NCBI GenBank assembly: GCA_024276825.1
Contig: JAJRWI010000010.1
Span: 1 to 64,000 of the forward strand
From: an archaeon
GTDB lineage: Archaea > Asgardarchaeota > Thorarchaeia > Thorarchaeales > Thorarchaeaceae
Reading direction: 5' to 3'
Length of the DNA stretch: 64,000 bases
Program-made: the position numbers and the translations under genes
Shown here: one piece after another, positions 1 to 8,189 of the stretch
Layout: every line of letters starts with the position of its first letter
Numbering within the stretch: the first letter of the stretch is position 1
The notes under the pieces: generated by a model
Databases searched by the model: none
What the model was told of the DNA's origin: nothing
What the model saw: only the letters and a program-made list of their open reading frames with translations

Positions 1-1383
1 TCCCGAGGAAATGTGGTCTGGGCCAAAGACGCCTTTGAAACAATCGGAGCAGATCCTTTCAGAATATACATGCTCACAAGGTCTGCATCATGGACACGTA
101 CCAACTACAGTCCAAAAGAGATCGAGCTCACACGCAAGAAGCTGGACATTCTATGGAATGTAGTCTTATTCGCAGAAACCTACATGGATCTCGATAAGTT
201 CACATATGATGAGAAACGTCTGATGAAAAGCTTGAAGAAGGCAGACCTTGAGGACAGATGGCTCCTTTCCAGAGTACACAGCATGTTGGAAGGGTATCAT
301 TCATATATGGACAAGTATCTCTGGCATCATGCCGGTAGGACATTGCTGGAGTTCATATCTGAGGATCTCAGTAGAGTTTACCTGCCCCTCGTAAAGAAGA
401 GAGTCTGGCTGGACAGTGAGGACCCGAGAAAGGTCGTGGCCTACGATGTGCTATATTACACCCTTAGCATTGTCCTCAGATCTCTGAACCCATTCACACC
501 ATTCATAGCTGAAAAACTGCACAGGGACTTCCTAATGCGATTTGGAAAGCAGCCAGAATCTATCAATCTGACAGACATGCCAGAGGTCAACAAGAAGATC
601 TTGGACAAAGACCTTGAAGCCACCTTCGATTTGCTTCAAGAACTTAGAAGCGCGACCAGTCATGCCAGAAACAAGAGAAGCATAAAACTCAGACATCCAG
701 TCGCAAAAGTGATTCTGGTTTCACAAGACAAGGATGTACGAAGAAGGGCCGAGAGTCTGAAAGACATCCTATTAGACGACCTGAACACAAGAGAGTTTGA
801 GGTTCACGAGTCAGACATAATGGAGGGCTTCATAGAACTCAAGGTAAAGCCGAACTACAAATCACTCGGTCCTAAGGTCAAGAAGCTCATGAGCAAGCTT
901 GTTGCAAGACTCAACGAGATAGATGCTCAACAGTTGCGCGAAGACTTGGAATCAGGTTCAGCCACAATAGAAGTGCAGGGTCATGAGGTGACTCTCGAAC
1001 AGGGCGATATCGAGTTTGAGGAGAGCCTTCCAGAACACCTGAGCTTTGCAGAGACCAAGTTCGGCAAGATCTATGTTGATGTCACAAGAACGAAAGAACT
1101 TGAAGCCGAAGGACTAGTCCGTGATGTCATCCGCAGAGTTCAGGTCATGAGAAAGGAACTAGACCTGAAGGTCGAACAGTCAATAGACCTCGTGATAAGG
1201 TTCTCTGATGATGAGTCCAGAGAACTTGTAGAGATGTTTAAAGACTTCCTTGCGAATGAGACCCGTGCAGATGGCCTTAATCTTATTGGGCCAAAGGGCA
1301 AGGCAAACTGGAAGAGCTACAAGTACGTGAAAGAATGGGAAATCGACGAGTTGAAGATAAAGGTCGGGATGAACCCAAAATAG
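1..1383 (+). CDS. ileS: Isoleucyl-tRNA synthetase, C-terminal part (5' truncated by window edge)
   Basis: Charges tRNA-Ile with isoleucine. The frame is open from base 1 and reads SRGNVV at once, the end of the class I KMSKS loop (K-M-S-K-S-R-G-N-V-V), followed by GADPFRIYML, typical of IleRS. About 460 residues remain: the anticodon-binding helical domain (NPFTPFIAEKLHRDF near residue 165) and the C-terminal region seen in archaeal and eukaryotic IleRS. The catalytic HIGH motif and editing domain lie outside the window. The codon GTG at 13 is internal, not a start. It converges on the M20 peptidase gene with a 6-base gap. ValRS and LeuRS are less likely because of the SRGNVV-WAKD context. 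Confidence 0.93.
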   Translation, partial: SRGNVVWAKDAFETIGADPFRIYMLTRSASWTRTNYSPKEIELTRKKLDILWNVVLFAETYMDLDKFTYDEKRLMKSLKKADLEDRWLLSRVHSMLEGYHSYMDKYLWHHAGRTLLEFISEDLSRVYLPLVKKRVWLDSEDPRKVVAYDVLYYTLSIVLRSLNPFTPFIAEKLHRDFLMRFGKQPESINLTDMPEVNKKILDKDLEATFDLLQELRSATSHARNKRSIKLRHPVAKVILVSQDKDVRRRAESLKDILLDDLNTREFEVHESDIMEGFIELKVKPNYKSLGPKVKKLMSKLVARLNEIDAQQLREDLESGSATIEVQGHEVTLEQGDIEFEESLPEHLSFAETKFGKIYVDVTRTKELEAEGLVRDVIRRVQVMRKELDLKVEQSIDLVIRFSDDESRELVEMFKDFLANETRADGLNLIGPKGKANWKSYKYVKEWEIDELKIKVGMNPK

Positions 1384-1389
1384 AACACA

Positions 1390-2700
1390 TTATTTAACCA
1401 ACTCGCGGAGAAGTTCATAGTAGAACTCTCCATTCTTTATAATAGAGCTCAGACTGACATTCTCGTTAGGACCATGGAGATTAAGACCAATAGGCCCAAA
1501 ATCGAATAGCTCTGCAGAATCTGCAAAGTACCGTGAATCGGACGCTCCTGAACCCTCAGTTAAGACGACATTCATTGAAAGGCGTTCCAGTGCATTCATT
1601 GCAGCTCTTATCAAGTGGGAGTTGACATCCACATTCACGAAACCTGCACCACTGACAACGCTCACCTCTACATTGCCTAGTATGTCAGCGAGATTCATTT
1701 CGAACGCCCTCTTAACACTAATCTTGTCATTAGTCATTGCTCGAATATCACAGACCAAGGTCCAAGTATCGTCCTCTAGTGAAAGCAAGTTGGGCCAAAT
1801 CACAGTGCCTATGCGAGAGGGTTTTGCATCGAAGGAGATGTTTGATATTGTGAGCAGAGCGCGAACCATTTTGGTGAGTGACAGGTCATATGTGATCTCA
1901 TCATCCCCATCAGGAAAAACAAGATCGAGCTCGACCCACTCAGGCACAATGTTCGTCTTCAGAAATGACCCACGAACATCCTTGACAAGCACCTCTGGAT
2001 TGAGTAGGAGATATCTTGAAGCCGCTAGGAACGCGTGTCTGTCAACGCCCCGACGCAGGTATGCAGAGTGCCGCGAGTTGCTGGCAAAGGTTTCAGTGGT
2101 GAACTGCATGGTTTCAACACGGCCCCTTGTAACTTGTTGCTCTCTCTTGATACGAAATGTTGTAGGTAGCGCATTTCTCCGCTTGAACACAATCTGCTGG
2201 CCAACACCATCGGCAATCACAACATAGTCAGGAGAGAGATCATGCTCCTGAAGCCACCTCTTGAGATAGAGAGCACCGTTAGCGCCGCCAATCTCTTCAT
2301 CACCAGAGGCTGCAATCATGACAGTACAGGGAAAAGACTCGTTGGACAGACGTTCAGCCATCAACAACATTGATACAATGTTTCCCTTATTATCGCAAGT
2401 GCCACGCCCATAAGCAATATCACCGTCGACTTTCAGTTCGAAAGGGTCCGAGTTCCAGCCATCACCAACGGGAACCACATCGAAATGTGCAAGAAAGAGC
2501 ACCTTCGGGCCTTGAGCTTCCCTGACGCCAAAGGCGGTGTAAAAGCCATTGGACTCTAACACTCGGGCGTCAAAGTCAAACTGGAACAAGACATCCACAA
2601 TGTATTCAGGACACTCACGGCCAGGACGCTTATCAACACCATCATTAACAGTGTTGAACGCCACAAGGTTTCTCAGGAGATGTAGAGGGTTGAGTTTCAT
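1390..2700 (-). CDS. M20 family metallopeptidase / deacylase
   Basis: A probable cytosolic zinc hydrolase of the M20/ArgE/DapE/carboxypeptidase G2 superfamily; the substrate cannot be read from sequence. Visible metal and catalytic motifs: FLAHFDVVPVGDGW (metal His and Asp), GRGTCDNKGN (bridging Asp, in the usual GRGxxDxKG form), SGDEEIGG (catalytic Glu pair), and a late GPxxxxxHGPNENV segment with the last metal His. A dimerisation insert around residues 180-290 is longer than in minimal members, and 436 residues is normal for the family. The ATG at 2700 starts the first conserved helix. Dipeptidase, desuccinylase and acetylornithine deacetylase all remain possible. No operon partner is evident. 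Confidence 0.85.
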   Translation of the reverse strand: MKLNPLHLLRNLVAFNTVNDGVDKRPGRECPEYIVDVLFQFDFDARVLESNGFYTAFGVREAQGPKVLFLAHFDVVPVGDGWNSDPFELKVDGDIAYGRGTCDNKGNIVSMLLMAERLSNESFPCTVMIAASGDEEIGGANGALYLKRWLQEHDLSPDYVVIADGVGQQIVFKRRNALPTTFRIKREQQVTRGRVETMQFTTETFASNSRHSAYLRRGVDRHAFLAASRYLLLNPEVLVKDVRGSFLKTNIVPEWVELDLVFPDGDDEITYDLSLTKMVRALLTISNISFDAKPSRIGTVIWPNLLSLEDDTWTLVCDIRAMTNDKISVKRAFEMNLADILGNVEVSVVSGAGFVNVDVNSHLIRAAMNALERLSMNVVLTEGSGASDSRYFADSAELFDFGPIGLNLHGPNENVSLSSIIKNGEFYYELLRELVK

Positions 2701-2795
2701 AATCGGTCGCGTGTTGAAGCTCCATCAGAATGAAAAATCTATTTAATCGAGAAAAAAGAGCGAGGCGGGTGGCCCTACACCACCCAGTCTGTAGA

Positions 2796-5009
2796 TTATG
2801 TTCTCTTATAGATGTACCGGGACCATGAACTTGTGCTTGGCAGTTCCTCAGGCATGCCCTTTCTCTTGCGTATTTCCAAGATGATCTCTTTCTGAAGATT
2901 GCTTGGCAGGGGCTCAAAGCCGCGAAACTCGTATCCAAAGAAACTGCGGCCTGCGGTTGCGCTTCTGAACTCATCGGCAATGCCAATGGTTTCTGCAGTT
3001 GGCAGAGTTCCCTTGATTGTCACGGTCTCTTCTTCACCCTCGATTGTCAGGACCTGTCCCCTGTGTCCAGTTAGAACTTTGATGACTCCACCCTGAGTGT
3101 CGATGGGTGTCTTGATGTCAACATTCAGCACTGGCTCGTAGAGAGCAGGGTCTGCAGTCAGAAAGCTCATGTTAAGAGCGGAAGTGGTCATTGTTGCAAT
3201 CTCACTGTATCCCGTATGTGCAGGGTCTGTGTGGACTGTCGCGTCAGTGATTACCGCTCTAACTCCCATTACTGGCTCATGAGCAAGTGGACCCTTGTCG
3301 CAGAAGTCGTGAAAGATAGTGGTCACATAGGGGAGTATCCTGTCAAACCTCTGAACTCCACTCATTGCGTCCACAAGAATGTTGGTCTCATAAATGTCAA
3401 GGATCTTTCGGGCTTCCTTGGCATCCCAACCAGCCTCATCCCTGAGAATCTGGGCGCGTTCACGGGCTTGCTGGTCATTTGTGACCTTTTTCTTTTTAAT
3501 CAGTTCCACGGTCTTCTCATCAAGAGGCTCAAGGTATATCTTAATCCTGTTGTGTCCGTTTGGTGACTTTGTGTGGAATTCCTCACCACGCTTCGTGATC
3601 TTCTCTCGGTAGACCACTATCGGCTCCGACACATGAATCGGTACTTGCTCGTTGATACGTTTGGTGAGAATCTCTATCTGCAAGGGGTCTATGCCATCAA
3701 GTCGGTATTCCCCAGATTCCTTGTCATGCACAAACCTCGCTGTGGGATCAGCCATAATCCACTTTCTCACAACCTCGCCCAGCTTGGCAATGTCCTGTGG
3801 GTCCACTGGACGAATGCTTCGACTGACCACTGGCTCGCTCACATACTCGATGGCCTCAAAGCCCTTCATGTTGGACCCAGCCTCAACAAAGGACTCCCCT
3901 GATGGACACATGAAACCGAATATCGATACAAGGTTTCCAGCAGGTATGGCGTCCATGGGCAGAATGTCTGTGATCTCCTGCACACCCAGCCGCTTTATCC
4001 TCGCGTTCTGTTTCATGTTCACCAGTGTGATCTCCTGCCCTGACTTCAGAGTACCTGAGAACACTCGTCCGATCAGTGTTGGCCGCTTGCTCTTCGGGTC
4101 AACAAAGATCTTTGTGATCATGCCCAGCAATGGACCGTTCGGGTCACAACTCATTAACGCCTTGCCCTCTGGACTGTCAAGGTCACCCTTCCAGATTCGG
4201 GGGATCTTGTATTTTTGTGCCTCACGTGGGTTCGGCAAGTGGTAAACTATCATCTCAAGAAGGGCATCATCTAGCGGAAGGTTCTCACGCAACCACTTCT
4301 CGTCGCCCTCGTTATATTTCTCAAAAACCACTGTGGGCTTGATTCCCTTCTTCTGAAGAGTCTTCATTGTAAACGCCCAGCCAGTCTTCGCGCTGCCTAT
4401 TGCCACACTGCCCTTCTCAAAACTCACACGCCAGTCCTTGGCGTACTCCTTCGGCGCCACCTTCATGATCAACTCGTTGACCTTCGCAATAATGATGTCT
4501 ATTCGCTCATACACTTTCTTCGGCGGCAACTTCAACTCATTGATCAGCCTGTCAACCTTGTTGATGAATAACACTGGCTTGCATGCCTCACCACCGACGG
4601 CCAGCCGGATGTTGGTCTCCGTCTGTGTCATGACCCCCTCTAATGCATCCACCAATATTACAGCACCATCACTGGCGCGCAGTGCACGTGAAACCTCACC
4701 CGTGAAAGAGAGATGTCCTGGTGTGTCGGACAGCTGCACGAGGTACTCCTCGCCATCAATCTCGAAGTTCAGAAGAACAACGGAGGTGAAAATCGTGATT
4801 CCTCGCTCCTGCTCCTCCTCATCGCTATCGGTCATGAGAGCCTGCCCTGCGGCAGCATCGCTCATGAGACCAGCACGGCGCATTAGGTAGTCTGTGGTGG
4901 TGGTCTTGCCGTGATCGATGTGAGCGCTGATGGAAATGATACGTTTATGTTCATAATCATCCGATTGAATGAGCCGTTTGATAGCTTCAGGCTCTTTGAT
5001 CTTAACCAT
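2796..5009 (-). CDS. Elongation factor 2 (divergent aEF-2 paralogue-like)
   Basis: A translational GTPase of the EF-2 family (737 residues, normal length) that would translocate tRNA and mRNA on the ribosome. G motifs: AHIDHGKTTTTD (G1), SDTPGHLSF (G3), NKVDR (G4). Domains II, III, IV and V follow. Two places depart from canonical aEF-2. The G3 motif reads DTPGHLSF instead of DTPGHVDF. In the domain IV tip the usual HADAIHRGGGQ reads HTDPAHTGYSE, so the His normally converted to diphthamide (about residue 598) is kept but the RGGGQ that follows is lost. Some Asgard archaea are known to lack diphthamide genes and to carry a second EF-2 lacking these residues, and this gene fits that description. 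The leader is about 200 bases with two TATA-like elements. Whether it is the main EF-2 or the paralogue cannot be decided here. Confidence 0.9.
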   Translation of the reverse strand: MVKIKEPEAIKRLIQSDDYEHKRIISISAHIDHGKTTTTDYLMRRAGLMSDAAAGQALMTDSDEEEQERGITIFTSVVLLNFEIDGEEYLVQLSDTPGHLSFTGEVSRALRASDGAVILVDALEGVMTQTETNIRLAVGGEACKPVLFINKVDRLINELKLPPKKVYERIDIIIAKVNELIMKVAPKEYAKDWRVSFEKGSVAIGSAKTGWAFTMKTLQKKGIKPTVVFEKYNEGDEKWLRENLPLDDALLEMIVYHLPNPREAQKYKIPRIWKGDLDSPEGKALMSCDPNGPLLGMITKIFVDPKSKRPTLIGRVFSGTLKSGQEITLVNMKQNARIKRLGVQEITDILPMDAIPAGNLVSIFGFMCPSGESFVEAGSNMKGFEAIEYVSEPVVSRSIRPVDPQDIAKLGEVVRKWIMADPTARFVHDKESGEYRLDGIDPLQIEILTKRINEQVPIHVSEPIVVYREKITKRGEEFHTKSPNGHNRIKIYLEPLDEKTVELIKKKKVTNDQQARERAQILRDEAGWDAKEARKILDIYETNILVDAMSGVQRFDRILPYVTTIFHDFCDKGPLAHEPVMGVRAVITDATVHTDPAHTGYSEIATMTTSALNMSFLTADPALYEPVLNVDIKTPIDTQGGVIKVLTGHRGQVLTIEGEEETVTIKGTLPTAETIGIADEFRSATAGRSFFGYEFRGFEPLPSNLQKEIILEIRKRKGMPEELPSTSSWSRYIYKRT

Positions 5010-5142
5010 TGTCTTGACTTCTCCTAGTCTGTGTTTACCGTGAGAGTGATACTGACCCTGACTGCCGAAAGATTCACGAGAGAACTCGGGCCGGGGTCAC
5101 CGATACCTCACCGGTGGCCTTTGAGTGAAGCTCAAGGGGATT

Positions 5143-5186
5143 CTTAAAAGAATTTCGTCAGGGACATCCGATTTGTGCATATATAG
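5143..5186 (-). promoter_or_regulatory. Candidate promoter region for the EF-2 gene
   Basis: Two TATA-like elements read on the minus strand: CTTTTAAG at 5143-5150 and CTATATATG at 5178-5186. Starts about 25 bases downstream would give leaders of roughly 110 or 145 bases before the ATG at 5009. The leader holds short inverted repeats (TTGAG/CTCAA at 5121-5135 and CACCG/CGGTG at 5098-5116). The boxes are assigned by eye only. Confidence 0.35.
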
Positions 5187-5207
5187 GGGATGGGGGCGAC
5201 TGCAGTC

Positions 5208-5996
5208 CTATTTGACTGCGACGACGACCATTCTGTTGGAGTTATGAGAATAGGGCATTCGAGGTAGGGCGTTGCTGCCAAAGAATTCAATCTTGGAGAA
5301 GCCGACCTCATCGAGCATCTGATTTATCTCAAGGGCAGTGTACATGCGGATGTCGTTGTTGGAGAGGGCATCCTCGTTCATGTGGATAAGGAGGTTATTC
5401 TCAATATCGATGAATACAGCTGGCCTGCCGCGCAAAACGCCAGCTTGAGCATCGAGAACATGTGGTTCGCTAAGTAGGTATCCGCCCTCAAGGCGTGTCC
5501 AGGTCTTCTGGAAATGTGGGAGGTTATAGGGGTTGATCAGGTCTAGAAGCAGGCGACCGTTCGGTTTCAGGGCCGCAAAAGTGTGCTTCAAGACATTCTT
5601 GTTCTCTTCATGGTTAAAGAATCCAAAGCTGTGACTAAGGAGCACAGCAGCATCGAACTTGCGATCAAAAGAGATCTCACGCATGTCACCCTGAAACAGG
5701 ATGATGTCAAGGTCCTCTTCTTTGGCCCTGTTCTTGGCGTAGTTGATGAGAGAGTTTGCGATGTCAAAGCCTGTGACTTTGATGCCATGACGTGCGAACT
5801 CAATGCAGTGATCACCAGCACCGCAGGCGATATCAAGTACTGACTTTCCCTCAGTGAGATTGAGCACATTAATACAAAACTCGACAATCATGCGGTCATA
5901 TTCATGAATACCCTGCATGGACCTTCTGTGCCGGATTCTGAACAGTTCTGCCCAGAACTCATCCCAGCCGCGACTGACTTCTTCCATGGTGTCCAC
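5208..5996 (-). CDS. Class I SAM-dependent methyltransferase
   Basis: A soluble methyltransferase of 262 residues with the Rossmann-type SAM-binding fold. Motif I is VLDIACGAGDH (about residues 55-65), followed by the acidic end of strand 2 in VTGFDIAN and the motif II/III region (FDAAVLLSHSFGFF). The substrate is unknown; the pattern matches the broad Methyltransf_11/25 type that acts on small molecules or proteins. No catalytic signature for rRNA or tRNA methylation is visible. It is upstream of and co-oriented with EF-2, but about 200 bases with their own TATA-like elements lie between, so co-transcription is uncertain. The start is the ATG at 5996; an internal ATG 9 bases on is also possible. 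Confidence 0.85.
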   Translation of the reverse strand: MDTMEEVSRGWDEFWAELFRIRHRRSMQGIHEYDRMIVEFCINVLNLTEGKSVLDIACGAGDHCIEFARHGIKVTGFDIANSLINYAKNRAKEEDLDIILFQGDMREISFDRKFDAAVLLSHSFGFFNHEENKNVLKHTFAALKPNGRLLLDLINPYNLPHFQKTWTRLEGGYLLSEPHVLDAQAGVLRGRPAVFIDIENNLLIHMNEDALSNNDIRMYTALEINQMLDEVGFSKIEFFGSNALPRMPYSHNSNRMVVVAVK

Positions 5997-6155
5997 TTCT
6001 GTCTAAGAAAATGGCAAAGCGAGAATATGAAGGTTGTCATCATCAAGGAGTCAGAGCAAGCTGCAAGTGCTATCCCATTATTATTGAGTGCTTGATGTAA
6101 GTATTCTTGATTCAAGAGATTAACAAGGTTTATTTTTGCCCAAGCCATTGGGTAA

Positions 6156-6410
6156 ATGGTGTTGATAATGACCGAAACTCGATATTACAAGGACAAGATA
6201 TACATTCCCCGAGAGATCCGAGAGAGATTGAATCTCAGTGAGGGAGATATCATCCAGTTCAAAATAACAGAAGATGGAGAGATTCGATTGGTAGTTCTGA
6301 AGGCCAATGAGGCAAGAAACCGTCTGCTTGAATGCCTTGACAATCCACCCAATCTGGGAAGTATCTTTGGCTCATTAAGGAGAACTGAGATCTATGAAGA
6401 TCTTGCTTGA
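6156..6410 (+). CDS. vapB: VapB-type antitoxin (AbrB/MazE-like swapped-hairpin DNA-binding protein)
   Basis: An 84-residue protein whose first 45 residues form a SpoVT/AbrB domain: YYKDKIYIPREIRERLNLSEGDIIQFK is broken here only by the usual loops, and RxxLxLxxGDxxxF is the family core. The C-terminal half (ANEARNRLLECL onward) would bind and block the toxin. It overlaps the downstream PIN toxin by 17 bases, the classic arrangement of a VapBC module. The second in-frame ATG at 6168 is preceded by GGTG at 6159-6162, so the true start may be 6168. Autorepression of the pair is expected from the family. A TATA-like TTTATTTTT lies at 6130-6138. Confidence 0.85.
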   Translation: MVLIMTETRYYKDKIYIPREIRERLNLSEGDIIQFKITEDGEIRLVVLKANEARNRLLECLDNPPNLGSIFGSLRRTEIYEDLA

Positions 6411-6831
6411 TACGAATATTCTTGTACATGCTTTCAATATGGCATCACCGAAACATCAGAAGGCCAAAAGGATTGTAAAAAGAGCACTTCAGTCAAAGAT
6501 TAAGGCATACCTTACTCCTCAGATTCTCTATGAGTTTTTCTCGGTCATTACCAATCCAAGACAAGTTGAACAGCCATTGTCCTCGGTTGAGGCTGCAAGG
6601 ATCTGTGAGGATTTACAAATATGCCATCAAATTAAAACTATAAGTCCAGGAAATGGTACAGTTTCACTTGTATTTTCTCTAGTCAAACAACATGGTTTCA
6701 CAGGAGCCAAAATATTTGATTGCATCATTGCAGCAGTAGCCAAGGAGTCTGAAGTAGATTGCATTTATACTGAAAACATCAGCGATTTCAAGGTATTTGG
6801 TTTTCTGAAGATTGTTAATCCCCTCAAATAG
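6394..6831 (+). CDS. vapC: VapC-type toxin, PIN-domain ribonuclease
   Basis: A 145-residue PIN domain. The acidic metal-binding residues are visible: Asp6 in LLDTNIL, Glu47 in ILYEFF, Asp109 in IFDCIIAA and Asp131 in NISDF. PIN toxins are Mg-dependent endoribonucleases, in several cases cutting tRNA or rRNA. It overlaps its antitoxin gene by 17 bases, so translation is probably coupled. All four acidic positions are present, so the toxin looks intact. The pair sits next to a tRNA gene and a structured RNA candidate, but no attachment repeats were found. Confidence 0.87.
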   Translation: MKILLDTNILVHAFNMASPKHQKAKRIVKRALQSKIKAYLTPQILYEFFSVITNPRQVEQPLSSVEAARICEDLQICHQIKTISPGNGTVSLVFSLVKQHGFTGAKIFDCIIAAVAKESEVDCIYTENISDFKVFGFLKIVNPLK

Positions 6832-6980
6832 TGTATTCTCAACAGCGCACCCCTCATACTCCAATTAGAAACTCCTGATTGCAACACATTAGTGTGGATA
6901 TATACTTTCAATTATTTCAATAAATAGATATTAGATATAACTACAGAATCAGTCAGTGATAATACCTATAGACAGAATGA

Positions 6981-7090
6981 GAAAAAGGAAGATGGAGATG
7001 CCCGCATACCTGTTGATCTCCGCCGGGAGGACGTAGACTAAGGCAACAGTAGCTCTTATGAGCTTATATTATGCGGGCCTTGGTCTCCAC
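6981..7090 (-). ncRNA. Candidate structured RNA, three-way junction, unknown family
   Basis: The region 6832-7271 has no credible protein gene. On the minus strand it can fold as a compact junction: P1 pairs GCCCGCATA (7078-7070) with TATGCGGGC (7008-7000), 9 bp; P2 is AGCTC/GAGCT (7064-7051) with a 4-base loop; P3 is CTGTTG/CAACAG (7049-7044 with 7015-7010) capped by CTCC/GGAG with a tetraloop. TATA-like elements lie upstream on the same strand (7112-7120, and the palindrome at 7090-7101), and an oligo-T run follows P1 (6981-6987). It lacks a T-arm TTCGA motif, so it is not an ordinary tRNA, and it does not match hammerhead or C/D box cores. The strand is inferred from promoter and terminator placement. 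Confidence 0.45.
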
Positions 7091-7271
7091 GTTTATAAAC
7101 GGCATTTATGCCTATAAATATAATGGTGCTACAAAAAAGCATAACTTGCGACTATTTTTAGAGAGGTTTGATGGGTTTATTGGGATTATGTTAAGGAATG
7201 GAACCAAATGGACGAGTTACATCTCAAGAATGATGAGTTCAATAAATGCTGGGATAAAAATCGATAAGATA

Positions 7272-7347
7272 TGGTAGCCCCGGCAGGACTCGAACCTGCG
7301 TCCAGCGGGCCAGAACCGCTGATGCTTGACCGCTACACCACGGGGCT
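7272..7347 (-). tRNA. tRNA-Gln (anticodon CUG)
   Basis: The reverse complement folds as a full cloverleaf: acceptor stem AGCCCCG/CGGGGCT, D stem GTGT/GCAT, anticodon stem AGCGG/CCGCT with loop TTCTGGC giving anticodon CTG, T stem GCAGG/CCTGC with loop TTCGAGT, and discriminator A. The bases after the discriminator read CCA, so the CCA tail appears encoded in the gene (7272-7274). No intron is seen. It decodes CAG. Confidence 0.95.
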
Positions 7348-7430
7348 AGACAAGGACTTGCAGCGAAGCAGTCATGAAATGAATTTTAGCTTTTTGGTGC
7401 GAAAGAAAGCAGAGAGTTAATTAGAGAGAA

Positions 7431-8189
7431 GTGGAAGAAGCAGCACGATGTGAAATGCCGCTCTGGTATCAACTCACATATCCGCAGTTCATAAAGGCAT
7501 CTCAAGAAACCGAAGTCGCAGTGATGATAACTGGGTCACTGGAAGCACATGGCAAGCATTTGGCGTTGGGTACTGACACAGTAATGCCTGAGTATATAAG
7601 CAAGGCAATTGCTGAACGGACAAAGGCGATGGTTCTTCCACCGATACCATTCGGAGATAGCTGGAGTTTTGAGAATTTTGAGGGCACAATCTCTGTGAGC
7701 CCAATCAACCTGATAAACTTCTACATAGACATAATGAAGGGTGTCTTTAAACAAGGCTTCAGATATATTGTTGCTCTGAATGGACACGGCGGCAACTCGT
7801 CCCATCTTGAGAGTGCTGCAAAGATTGCCACCAAAAAGGGGGACCGAATTGTCATCATTGTGAACTGGTGGCGTGATCTTGCTGAGGAGGTCCGAAGAGA
7901 AGTGCTGGAAACCCGCGAGGGACACAGTGCAGAGGACGAAACCTCGGTGATGATGCATGTGGCTCCCGAGCTTGTAGATATGGCATCTGCAAAGCCAGCA
8001 ATTGTAAGGTCGCAGTTCAGGGTCGTAGCTGCGAGTTATAGAGAGGAGATCTACCCTGAGGCAATATATGGGGACCCGACCAGTGCAAATGCTGAGAAGG
8101 GAAAGGCAATACTAAATCAGGCCATTGATGATCTAGTCAGACTGATTGAAGACTTAGAGCGAGGAAAGCTTCCACTCATCGAAGACTAG
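7431..8189 (+). CDS. Creatininase-family amidohydrolase
   Basis: A 252-residue metal-dependent amidohydrolase of the creatininase superfamily. Motifs: GSLEAHGKHLALGTDT (metal Glu and His, family form GSxExHGxHLPxxTD), ALNGHGGNSS (NGHGGN) and HSAEDETS (family HAGexETS, with the metal Glu). Archaeal members include the FAPy deformylase ArfB of flavin/F420 synthesis and mycofactocin-type peptidases; the substrate here is not readable. It starts with GTG at 7431 or the ATG at 7455. Its last 4 bases overlap the end of the convergent GTPase gene. Confidence 0.87.
   Translation: MEEAARCEMPLWYQLTYPQFIKASQETEVAVMITGSLEAHGKHLALGTDTVMPEYISKAIAERTKAMVLPPIPFGDSWSFENFEGTISVSPINLINFYIDIMKGVFKQGFRYIVALNGHGGNSSHLESAAKIATKKGDRIVIIVNWWRDLAEEVRREVLETREGHSAEDETSVMMHVAPELVDMASAKPAIVRSQFRVVAASYREEIYPEAIYGDPTSANAEKGKAILNQAIDDLVRLIEDLERGKLPLIED

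Noticed and set aside
1622..2227. 201-residue plus-strand frame opposite the M20 peptidase
   Set aside because: Ser/Thr-rich antisense shadow of a gene with clear catalytic motifs on the other strand.
7000..7078. Second tRNA (including tRNA-Sec or tRNA-Pyl) next to tRNA-Gln
   Set aside because: The closing helix is 9 bp as in tRNA-Sec, but there is no TTCGA T-loop and no anticodon arm of the right size.
7071..7277. 68-residue plus-strand reading frame
   Set aside because: It runs into the tRNA gene, overlaps the structured RNA candidate and shows no protein-like composition.
6156..7347. VapBC plus tRNA as an integrated element with attachment sites
   Set aside because: No direct repeat of the tRNA 3' end, integrase or composition change was found.
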